Assembly: GCA_027494115.1 (NCBI GenBank)
Contig: JAOSJL010000001.1
Coordinates: forward strand, 310,001 to 374,000
Source of the DNA: Acidimicrobiia bacterium
GTDB taxonomy: Bacteria; Actinomycetota; Acidimicrobiia; IMCC26256; JAOSJL01
Direction: 5' to 3'
Length of the DNA stretch: 64,000 nucleotides
The notes under the pieces were generated by a model. The model saw nothing but the letters and a program-made list of their open reading frames with translations. It was not told the DNA's origin and did not search any database. Made by a program: the position numbers and the translations under genes. Of the stretch, positions 52,124 to 60,651 are shown in pieces. Position 1 is the stretch's first letter. Every line of letters starts with the position of its first letter.

Positions 52124-53463
52124 GTGCGCCGCAATCTGCTCCTGACGGCGGTCCTCCTGGTGGCCCTCGTCGCCGGCGCCTGTTCGCCGGGCAACAGTGG
52201 AGGATCGTCGGGTTCCACCACGATCATGGGAACCCAGCGCCTCACCGCCGACGATCTGGCCGCCTGGTTCGCCTCGGTCAAGGGGACCGCCCACCGCCTC
52301 CCCGCGAGCCTGGGCTCGCAGTCGGTGGCCGTGCGGAACCTGGCGCAGATCTTCATCGAAGAGGGCGCCGACGAGGGTGTGCGCGGCGACATCGCGTTCG
52401 CCCAGTCGGTGCTCGAGACCGGTTGGTTCTGGTTCCCCGACGGCGGTCGGGTCGCACCCGCCCACAACAACTACGCGGGTATCGGTGCGGTGGACGGGGG
52501 AAGCACCGCCAACGCCTTCGCGACGCCACGACAGGGCGTACGGGCACAGATGCAGCACCTGCGCGCGTACGCCGACGCGTCTGTCACGGCGGCGAAGCTC
52601 GCGCACCCACTCGTGGACCCGCGTTTTCACCTGGTCTCTCCGAAAGGCAAGGCTCCGACGTGGCAGGGCCTGTCGGGCACCTGGGCGTCGAGCACGACCT
52701 ACGGATCACGGATTCTGGAACTCTTCTCCGACGCAGCCCGGCACGTGGGCAAGTCCCTGACACCGGCTCGTTCCACCGCTGCAAATCCCGCCGGGGGCCA
52801 CTACGTGCTCTTCGGTGACGGCACGGTCGAAGCGCGCGGCGGCGCGCCCGACTTCGGTGACAAGGCCTTCGGCTTCGACATCGCCCGCGATCTGGCCGTG
52901 ATGCCCGACGGTCAGGGCTATGTGCTCCTCGACGGCTTCCGGAGGACTCCACAAGTTCGGTTCGGCACGGAACGGCGCGATGAAGACGCTGAGCGGTCCG
53001 TACTGGCAGAGCTGGGACATCGCGAACGCCCTCGCCATCACGTCCGACGGCGCCGGCCTCATCGTCATGGACGGCTTCGGCGGTCTTCATCCGAGAGGAA
53101 CCGCTCCCAAGCCGACCGGTACCGCGTACTGGAAGAACTGGGACATCGCCCGTGACGTGGAAGTCGACGACAGCGGCGGTGTCTACGTGCTCGACGGATG
53201 GGGCGGCGTCCACAACTACAACGGTGCGGCCAACTACGGGAGCAAGTACTGGAAGGGCTGGGACATCGCCCGCGACCTCGTCGTGCTCCCTGACGGCAGC
53301 GGATACGCCATGTTCGAGGGTTGGGGCGGTATCCACAACCGCGGCGCTGCTCCCCCGACGATCGGCGGGCTCTGGGCTCAGGCCGACCGGTGGGCCGCGG
53401 CGAGTTGGACCGGGTCGGGGGTACGTGGCCGTTCAGTTCGGCGGGCTGTCCGCGCCCGGCTGA
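52124..53463 (+). CDS. Glucosaminidase-like lipoprotein with five WDIAR/GWGGLH repeats (one or two frameshifts)
   Basis: GTG 52124 (or 52121) follows GGAGG. Lipobox LVALVAGACSPG. Residues ~40-205 match bacterial endo-beta-N-acetylglucosaminidase domains (LAQIFIEEGADEGVRGDIAF, AQSVLETGWFWF, NNYAGIGAVDGG, QHLRAYADASVT), which cut peptidoglycan glycan strands. Five shared repeats follow (YVLLDGFGGLHKFGSARNG, YWKNWDIARDVEVDDSGG). One extra C at ~52939 splits the first repeat. A second extra G near 53418 would give GYVAVQFGGLSAPG and a stop at 53463; without it the frame runs to 53636, deep inside the convergent gene. Likely a wall hydrolase or adhesin. Confidence 0.8.
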
Positions 53464-54803
53464 TTGCCGTCGGTCTTCTCCGCCGTCTCGATCGCGGCGG
53501 CGCGGAGCTTGTTCACCTGATGAACGATCGGATCGACTTCCCACGCGGTCAGGCGTCGCACGAGCCGCTTCAGAGCGCCGGCGCCGGGGCGCGCGGAGCT
53601 CGTGGGAGGAAGCGAGAGCGGCGGCACCCGCCGTAGTGGCGCGCTGCGGACGGTCGAGACACCCGCCGAGACGCGCGAAGTGCCACCGACGGCGCCCATG
53701 CTGAACGCCGAACCGCGTTCGGTGGCCGCTCGCGCGCGTACCTCGGCCTGGATGAGATCACGGGCAGTCGTCGGGTCGTCGGGAAGATCCGGCCAGGGCG
53801 CGGGTGGTGTGGCGCGGACCCGTTCACCGGCGGCGTCTCGCATGGCCGCCGCGAGCCCGGCGTCGTCCGTGACCAGAGTCGTCCACTGGTTCGCCTGTTC
53901 GGCCAACCCACCCGTCGCCGACGCGATCACCGGTCGGTCGTAGAGGCGGGCGCGCTCGAGCACACCCGACGACCAGATGAACCGGTACGGCAAGACCACG
54001 ACGTCGCTCGCCACGAGCCATTCGTCGAAGCGCTCGTCGCTCGTGTACCCGTCGTGGATCGTCACACCCGGGATGTCGTCCGCGAGGCGGCGCAGCTCTT
54101 CGGCGTGATCCAGGTACTCCGGCTCCTCGACGCGTACCGACCCGACGATGTCGAGGCGGACATCGTGACCGCCGAGGCCGGCGAACGCCCGCACGGCCCG
54201 GTCGAATCCCTTGTGGGGCTGCACGAACCCGATGCAGAGGAACACGAAAGCATCGTCCGGAACGTCGAGCACCGCTCGAGCCTCGGCACGTCCGAGAGCA
54301 GTCCGTCGTTCGAACGACTCGCCGTGGTCCGCCACGGTGAGCCGACCGGGCATGAGGCCGAAGGTGGCGGCGAAACGATCGCGTTCGACGTCGGTGTGAA
54401 GGACGATCCTGTCCACCGAACGCCAGAACAACCGGTCCAACGCCGATCGGGGCCCCCGGTCGTAGTCGATCTCGTGAACACGCACCTCGAGTTCCTTCGC
54501 CCGACGCGCCACGGCGAGCAGAGCGCCAGTTGTGGCCGCGTGCGTCGCGGCGCTGCACGGCACCGGATAGAAGACGTCGGGGTGGTACTGGATGACGACA
54601 CGGTCGTATCCCCCGACGCGCTTGGCGAGTGCGAGGACTCCGCGCGGTCCGCAGAGGTCCAGGTGGTGGTGGGCGGCCGTCGGACCCGGCGACAGGACCT
54701 CGACGTCGTGTCCCTCGGCGCGAAAACGCTTCACCTCCTGCACCGCGTACTGCGCGATGCCGTCTCGAACCGGCGGGTACGGGGAAACCATGAGGATTCT
54801 CAT
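53433..54803 (-). CDS. GT4-family glycosyltransferase with C-terminal extension
   Basis: ATG 54803 overlaps the upstream gene stop (ATGA). The 456-residue product is GT-B: MRILMVSPYPPVRDGIAQYA with the glycine-rich acceptor loop, HEIDYD, GFVQPHKGFDRAVRAFAG, DIVGSVR, and the donor-site region WSSGVLERARLYDRPVIASA. The last ~90 residues are Pro/Ser/Arg-rich then helical (LVRRLTAWEVDPIVHQVNKL), a family-atypical extension that may tether it to partners. Adds a sugar from a nucleotide donor in the polysaccharide pathway. Confidence 0.88.
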   Translation of the reverse strand: MRILMVSPYPPVRDGIAQYAVQEVKRFRAEGHDVEVLSPGPTAAHHHLDLCGPRGVLALAKRVGGYDRVVIQYHPDVFYPVPCSAATHAATTGALLAVARRAKELEVRVHEIDYDRGPRSALDRLFWRSVDRIVLHTDVERDRFAATFGLMPGRLTVADHGESFERRTALGRAEARAVLDVPDDAFVFLCIGFVQPHKGFDRAVRAFAGLGGHDVRLDIVGSVRVEEPEYLDHAEELRRLADDIPGVTIHDGYTSDERFDEWLVASDVVVLPYRFIWSSGVLERARLYDRPVIASATGGLAEQANQWTTLVTDDAGLAAAMRDAAGERVRATPPAPWPDLPDDPTTARDLIQAEVRARAATERGSAFSMGAVGGTSRVSAGVSTVRSAPLRRVPPLSLPPTSSARPGAGALKRLVRRLTAWEVDPIVHQVNKLRAAAIETAEKTDGNQPGADSPPN

Positions 54804-55993
54804 GATCCAGGCATCCACGAGTCGATCGTCGCTTCCATCCGATCGAGGACCGGGTCCCACGTGTAGTGGGCGAGCACGTACTCGCGACCCGGCGCGGCGA
54901 GGGTGGCGGCCGCGTCGGGTGCTTCGGCGACGAAACGCAGGCACTGCTCCAACTCGAAGTCGTCGTCGTAGAGCAGGCCCGACCCGGCGCGGGCCATGTG
55001 CCAGGCCACCACGTCGGACGCGGCATTGGCGATCGGCAACGTTCCGGCCAGCCACGCCTCCATGAGCGTGCGGGAGAAGCTCTCGTACGGCGAAGGCTGG
55101 ACGTACGCGGCAGCCGCCGAGAAAGCGTCGTTCCGGTCCTTCTCCTCGAGGAAGCCGAGATCGACGACCCTGTCGACGATGGCCGCGGGGGGGCGGACCT
55201 CCCCGGTACCCGATGTCACGAGATGGAGCGGGATGTCGGTGCGCTGGACCGCCGCGGCGAAACCGTCGAGGAGGCGCTCCCAGTTCTTGCCGCCCTCCCG
55301 TCGCCCTGCGTAGTAGACGAACGGCGCCGTGATCCCGAAGCGCTCGCGGAACGCGCCGGCGTCGTAGTCGTCGGGCACGTCGACGCCCGAGCCGATGACC
55401 TCGTGTGGGGCGAGTTCGTCGTGCAATCGCGCGGCGAGGTCGCGTTCGGGTTCCGACAGGAACCACAGGCCCCGGACTCCGGTGAACAACGGATCGAAGA
55501 GTTCGAGCTCCGCGTGCGGCTCGTCGTGGAGGCACGGCATGAGGATCGTACGGCCGGGCGCCACCTGCGCGCAGGCGAAGGAGGGCCAAAAGAGGTACGG
55601 AGCGAACACGAGAGCCCGATAGTCGTCGTCATGGTCGAGGAGGTGGTGATACAGGCCCGGGACACGGACGTCGTCGTTCATCCACCGTTGTTGCAATTCG
55701 ATCGAGGGTCGCTCTCCTCCGAGAATGGCGGCCTCGATCTCGGCACGCTCCGCACGAGGAGTGTCGGTGACGGTGGGGAACCGCCTGACGGTCACCCCCC
55801 ACTCCTCTGTGACGCCGGCCTCGTACTCGTTGGCCCACGAGAAGTGGTCGCGCGCGCATGTGGTGAGGACTTCGACGTCCCATCCACGGGCGGCCAAACC
55901 GTGCGCGGCCTCGCGCATGACGGTCTCGGCGCCGCCGATGACCGCGTCTCCGTAGCGGGGCGTGACGAATCCGAGACGACCGGTCCGATGCAT
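54800..55993 (-). CDS. GT4-family glycosyltransferase
   Basis: A 397-residue GT-B enzyme from ATG 55993 (LGFVTPRYGDAVIGGAETVM, acceptor-loop Gly-Gly). Later motifs: HHLLDHDDDYRALVFAPYLF, IGSGVDVPDDYD, VYYAGRREGGKNWERLLDGF and the donor-site AAAYVQPSPYESFSRTLMEA with conserved Glu. Likely retaining, nucleotide-sugar dependent. Overlaps the next GT4 gene and diverges from the methyltransferase at 56010, with only 16 bp between starts. Confidence 0.9.
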   Translation of the reverse strand: MHRTGRLGFVTPRYGDAVIGGAETVMREAAHGLAARGWDVEVLTTCARDHFSWANEYEAGVTEEWGVTVRRFPTVTDTPRAERAEIEAAILGGERPSIELQQRWMNDDVRVPGLYHHLLDHDDDYRALVFAPYLFWPSFACAQVAPGRTILMPCLHDEPHAELELFDPLFTGVRGLWFLSEPERDLAARLHDELAPHEVIGSGVDVPDDYDAGAFRERFGITAPFVYYAGRREGGKNWERLLDGFAAAVQRTDIPLHLVTSGTGEVRPPAAIVDRVVDLGFLEEKDRNDAFSAAAAYVQPSPYESFSRTLMEAWLAGTLPIANAASDVVAWHMARAGSGLLYDDDFELEQCLRFVAEAPDAAATLAAPGREYVLAHYTWDPVLDRMEATIDSWMPGS

Positions 55994-56009
55994 CCCGCCG
56001 GACACTACC

Positions 56010-57347
56010 GTGGACGCCGTGCCATCTCTGGCTCTGCGACTCCGACGGCTCCGCCCACTGCCCCACGCCGACAAGGCATTCCTCGACGAGGCGTACCGCG
56101 ATCTCCTGGGTCGCAGCGTGGACCGGGAGGGGCGACGCCACCATGGCGACGCTCTCCGGGCCGGACGCAGCCATCTCGACGTCGTGACGGAGCTGGCGAC
56201 CTCCGACGAGTACGTCGGGCGTGTCACCCGCGAGGCATCCCTCGACCCGGCAACCGGTGCGGAGCGCGCCGACGCCGAGTTCCTGGACGCGGCGTACGAG
56301 ATGCTCCTGGGGCGACCACCGGACAAGCCCGGCAAGCGGAGCTTCCTCAGGTCCCTCGCTGACGATGCCCCGCGACAGCTGGTCGTAGGAACGCTCGCCG
56401 GCTCCGACGAACACCTCAACCGGATTGGCCGGCGGTACCGCTCCATTCAGGACCTGCGCGAGATCCGACCCGACGCCTACCGGGACGCCCGCGACGACAG
56501 CGGCGCCACACGTCCGGTGTTCGTCACCAAAGGCTCCGATGACTTCGACTGGCTGGAGAAGGCCATCTTGGATCACGGGTACTACGAACAACCGGGTGTC
56601 TGGTCCTACGGCGTCGATCTCGACAAGCGGGTGATGGCGGAGACCATGACGGCGTTCCGACCCGACCTCGCCCTCGACCTGGGGTGCGCCAGCGGCGCGG
56701 TGATGGCGTGTATGCGCGACCTCGGACACAAGGCAGAAGGTGTGGAGATCAGCCAACTGGCGATCGACCGCGCCGAGCCCGATATCGCCGAACGAATCCA
56801 CCGCGGAGACCTGCTGGAACTCGACCTGGGACCGCGCTACGACCTCGTGTTCGGGCTGGACATCTTCGAGCACCTCAACCCAAACCGGATCGACGCCTAC
56901 CTGGGCGCGATCGCTGACTGCCTCGTGCCCGGCGGGTTCGTGTTCGCCAACATCCCCGTCTTCGGTGACGATCCCGGATTCGGGACGGTGTCTCCCATCG
57001 ACCTCCCTGATTGGAGAGACGATGAGCAGCGCAGCGACGGGAAGCCCGGGACGCTCTTCCACACCCTGCCTGTCGACAACGACGGATACCCGCAGATGGG
57101 CCACCTCATCTGGGCCGATTCTCCCTGGTGGACCGAACGCTTCTCGGCGGCGGGCCTCGGGCGCGAACTGGCGATCGAACAGGCGCTCCACCGTCGCTAC
57201 GACGACTTCATCGAGGCCACGTACCCGGGCCGTCGGATGTTCTATGTCTTCTCGAAGCGCGCTGACGCCGACATGGTCGCGAGTATCGTCGACAGGATCG
57301 ACACCACGCCTTCGGCGGTACTCGCGTCAATCGGCGAGTCGTCATGA
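56010..57347 (+). CDS. Methyltransferase with N-terminal DUF4214-like repeats
   Basis: GTG 56010 (or 56019) gives ~445 residues. Two DUF4214-like helical repeats come first: FLDEAYRDLLGRSVDREG and FLDAAYEMLLGRPPDKPGKR, each followed by a conserved S/G-D-E-H/Y end. Residues ~190-420 form a class I SAM methyltransferase: LALDLGCASGAVMACM, GVEISQLAIDRAEPD, GLDIFEHLNP. DUF4214 is common in secreted and glycan-linked proteins. Likely methylates a sugar or lipid-linked glycan. The stop overlaps the GT4 start (ATGA). Confidence 0.82.
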   Translation: MDAVPSLALRLRRLRPLPHADKAFLDEAYRDLLGRSVDREGRRHHGDALRAGRSHLDVVTELATSDEYVGRVTREASLDPATGAERADAEFLDAAYEMLLGRPPDKPGKRSFLRSLADDAPRQLVVGTLAGSDEHLNRIGRRYRSIQDLREIRPDAYRDARDDSGATRPVFVTKGSDDFDWLEKAILDHGYYEQPGVWSYGVDLDKRVMAETMTAFRPDLALDLGCASGAVMACMRDLGHKAEGVEISQLAIDRAEPDIAERIHRGDLLELDLGPRYDLVFGLDIFEHLNPNRIDAYLGAIADCLVPGGFVFANIPVFGDDPGFGTVSPIDLPDWRDDEQRSDGKPGTLFHTLPVDNDGYPQMGHLIWADSPWWTERFSAAGLGRELAIEQALHRRYDDFIEATYPGRRMFYVFSKRADADMVASIVDRIDTTPSAVLASIGESS

Positions 57348-58378
57348 AGATCTGCGTCTGTGGAGCCCAGGTTCCGTTCGTGAGCGGGGGCGCCGAGCTC
57401 CACATGGAGAACCTCGTCGCGGCGCTGCGCGACGCCGGCCACGACGCCGAACTCGTACGCCTGCCGACGGCGTGGGACCGCGACCGTGTTTTCGACGCCG
57501 CCCTCGCATGGCGTCTGGTCCCTGTGGACGCGGATCTCGTCATCGCCACGAACTTTCCGTCGTACTTCGTGCGACACGCCAACAAGGTCGTCTGGTTGTT
57601 CCACCAGCACCGGGCCGCGTACGACGCCGCCGACTCACCGTGGTCGGACTTCGGGCTCGACGACGACGGTCTCGAAGCACAGCGACTCCTCACAGAGTGG
57701 GACACGCGCGCTCTGGAGGAATCTCGGCGACGCTTCACCACGTCGAGGGTCGTGGCCGATCGCCTCGCCCGCTACAACGGCCTCGATGCCGAGCCGCTCT
57801 ACCACCCGCCTCCACTGTTCGACCGTCTCCGATCGGCAGGCACCCGAGGCGGTGGCACTACACCGGGCGACTACGTGTTCTGTGCCACTCGCCTCGACGC
57901 CAACAAGCGACCGGAACTGCTCGTCGAGGCGGCTCGGCACCTGAGCTCCACCACCCGTATCGTCATCGCCGGGCGTGGATCGCTGGAAGGTGAGCTCCAC
58001 ACACGAATCGAGGAGCTCGGTGTCTCTGACCGGGTGGAGCTGGCGGGTTTCGTGAGCGACGACGAGCTCGTTGACCTGTACGCCGGTGCGCTGGGCGTCG
58101 TGTACGCACCGTTCGACGAGGACTACGGCTACGTGACGCTCCAGGCATTCGCCGCCGGCAAGCCCGTGATCACGGCGAAGGACTCCGGCGGCACACTCGA
58201 GTGGGTGGAAGACGGAGTCACCGGGTCGGTCACCGACGGGAGCGCCGTGGAGATCGCCGCCGCCGTCGACCGGCTGGCCTCGGACCGTGCCGCGGCACGC
58301 GAACAGGGCACCACCGGCCACGGTCGCGTCGCAGGTCTCGACTGGAACAGCGTGGTCTCGACGCTGACTCGCGCGTGA
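57344..58378 (+). CDS. GT4-family glycosyltransferase
   Basis: A 344-residue GT-B enzyme: MKICVCGAQVPFVSGGAELH (Gly-Gly acceptor loop), HQHRAAYD, VFCATRLDANKRPELLVEA, TRIVIAGRGSLEG, LAGFVSDDELVDLYAGALGV and donor-site APFDEDYGYVTLQAFAAGKP with the E/D-rich catalytic turn. Shorter than usual but with all core motifs. ATGA overlap with the upstream methyltransferase and GTGA with the next gene. Confidence 0.92.
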   Translation: MKICVCGAQVPFVSGGAELHMENLVAALRDAGHDAELVRLPTAWDRDRVFDAALAWRLVPVDADLVIATNFPSYFVRHANKVVWLFHQHRAAYDAADSPWSDFGLDDDGLEAQRLLTEWDTRALEESRRRFTTSRVVADRLARYNGLDAEPLYHPPPLFDRLRSAGTRGGGTTPGDYVFCATRLDANKRPELLVEAARHLSSTTRIVIAGRGSLEGELHTRIEELGVSDRVELAGFVSDDELVDLYAGALGVVYAPFDEDYGYVTLQAFAAGKPVITAKDSGGTLEWVEDGVTGSVTDGSAVEIAAAVDRLASDRAAAREQGTTGHGRVAGLDWNSVVSTLTRA

Positions 58379-59267
58379 CACGCCCGATCCTGGAGCTCGT
58401 GGTCGGCGCCGAGCCGACAGGCTGGGTTCAACCCCTGCTGGGTCCGCTGCAACGCTGGTGCGAGCCACGGGCCGGTCACCCGTCGCTTCCGAGAGCCGGA
58501 GCCCGTCTCGCCGTCGGGCTGGACGCGCCCGATCTCGACCGTCTTCTCGACGAGAGCGACATCCCCTTGGCTCTCGCCACGCTGGAACCGGAGTCGGTCG
58601 GGGATTCTGTTCGATCACGGGCTGCCGCCATCGTCACCACCGCAGGATCCGCCGCCGACGCGGGCGTGCTGGCGCTCCCGGAGCGCTCGGTGGACGTGCG
58701 GACCCACGCACCCGTGTCGCCGTTCGTGCGAGCGCGCTGGCGGCGACGCCTCGGCCTGTCCCACCACACGGTCGTGGATCTTCGCGAGGGGTTGCCCGGT
58801 GGCGACGTGCCCGTCGCCACGGTCGTGGCGTTGGCCGCCGCGATCGTGGCTTCCGACGACACGGCCCTGCTCGCGCTCGCGCTCGGAACACCCACCGTAT
58901 TCGAGTCCGGAACCGCCGACCGCCTCGGTCTCGACACCCATACCGAGGCCGATGCCTTCGTCGTGGAAAGCGCAGAGAACGCTCTCCCCGGGCGAACCTG
59001 CTCGCCGACGATCTTTCGCGTGCCGCCGGGCTCGGGCGACGGGCGCGACGCCTCGCGGAGGAATCCTTCTCCACTGAAGGCACCGCGCGGTCTCTGGCGG
59101 GAAGGCTCGGAATGACGACACCGGCTCCACCGGGGCTCACGGGCGTGGCCCGCGCGCTCGATGAGCTTCGCACCTCGTCGGTGTCACCGCCGGCCCTCCG
59201 CGCGTTCGCTGCTCTGGGCCCCGTGGTCGATCAGCGTTCGCTCGCCGAAGCGGGAGCGGGACGATGA
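58375..59267 (+). CDS. Glycosyltransferase-like protein (one frameshift)
   Basis: GTG 58375 overlaps the preceding stop. The ~297-residue product is mixed alpha/beta (ILELVVGAEPTGWVQPLLGP, IPLALATLEPESVGDSVR) with a GT-B-like donor section VASDDTALLALALGTPTVFE. The frame breaks near 58990; one base missing in CCCC allows RANLLADDLSRAAGLGRRAR to follow and reach the stop at 59267, which overlaps the next start (ATGA). I cannot name a family; the acceptor-binding Rossmann half is not clear, so a degenerate or partner subunit is possible. Confidence 0.6.
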
Positions 59268-60641
59268 GTCACCCCGACCTCCGACCCGACCTCGTTGAGC
59301 GCGCACGCGACGCGCTCGCCGATGACACGTCCGGAACCAGCACATCGGACAGCGGCTCGCATCACATCCGGGACAGCGACGCCACGCCGGTTGCTCCCTC
59401 TGACCGGGGTGAACCTCGGCCCACGGCGCGCGTACGAGCCAAGGCGGCCGCTCGCCGGATGCTCCAGCCCGTCGTCGCGCGCTTCGCGAACAGCGTGGCC
59501 GTCCGACTCAGACCCGACGTCACCGCGGCGGCGCTCACGCAGCTCGACGAACTCTCGGCGCGCCACGAGCTATTGCGCGCCGAAGTGCAGGGCCTCGTTC
59601 CGTCGCTCCGGGTGCTCCAGTCGGCCGGTGACGTCGCAGAACTCGTCGCCACCGGACGCGATCTCGCGAGCGAGCTCCACGCCCTCGCGTTGAACCTCGA
59701 ACTCCACAAGGGTGAGCTCGATGCCTTCCGATCCGCCCTCGACGACCTCGGAGCGGCCATCGCTCCCGCGGCCGGACTGCCGGGCGTACCCGCCCGATTC
59801 GCCGAGCTGCGCGAACGCGTCAACGCTCTCGACAGGGTGGCCCGTGCGGATCGGCCCGCCACACCGGAGGGTGGTACCGAGGCGCCCGCACGAGGAGAGG
59901 CCGTGGGTACCCCTCGCTCCTCCGGCTTCGACTACGTCGGGTTCGAGCAGCGCTTCCGCGGCGACCCCGTCGAGGTCCTGGCCATCCTCGAGGAGCGCTA
60001 CTTCGAATTGCTGTCCCGACACGCCCCCGTTCTCGACGTCGGTTGCGGCCGCGGCGAGCTACTGGCTGCGCTCGGCGAGCGCGGCGTGGAGGGTGAGGGC
60101 GTGGATCTCGACGCCGGGATGGTCGCCGAGGCCCGCGCTGCCGGAGTCGAGGCACACGCCGGCGACGCGCTCGCCTTCCTCGCGTCACGCCCGGAGAATT
60201 CCTTCGGCGCCATCACAGCCATCCACGTCGCGGAACACCTGAGTCTCGAACAGCTCGTGGCGTTCCTCGAACTGGCGGCGAGCCGCCTGCGTCCCGGGGG
60301 AATCCTCGTGGCCGAGACGCCGAATCCCACCTCGTTGATCGTGCTCGGCAACAGCTACATCCTCGATCCGACCCACGTGTGGCCGCTGCACCCTTCGCTG
60401 CTGACGTTCCTGTGTGAGCGCGCGGGATTCCGAGACGTGGAGCTGCGCTTCCACTCACCCGCCGAGGACTACCGGCTCCCCCTCATCGAACCCGGAGAAG
60501 GGCGACTCCGAGGATCAGCCCGGCTGGGCCGAGACCGTGAACGAGGCCTTGGAGCGACTCAACGAGGTCCTCTTCGGCGCCCAGGAGTACGCGGCAATCG
60601 CCACCACACCTCCCGATCCGGGCGGTCCCGGCCCCGGCTGA
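59264..60641 (+). CDS. Coiled-coil methyltransferase, possible chain-length terminator (one frameshift)
   Basis: Residues ~80-200 are a helical, coiled-coil-like region (LTQLDELSARHELLRAEVQG, LALNLELHKGELDAFRSALD). Residues ~230-430 are a class I methyltransferase: YVGFEQRFRGDPVEVLAILE, VLDVGCGRGELLAALGERG, AIHVAEHLSLEQLVAF, ETPNPTSLIVLG, DPTHVWPLHPSLLTFL. This combination recurs in O-antigen and capsule loci. The frame breaks near 60499; dropping one G gives LIEPEKGDSEDQPGWAETVN and a stop at 60641. With the Wzt glycan-binding domain it could form a WbdD-like cap-and-export system; that is inference. Confidence 0.8.
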
Positions 60642-60651
60642 GTACCGCTGC

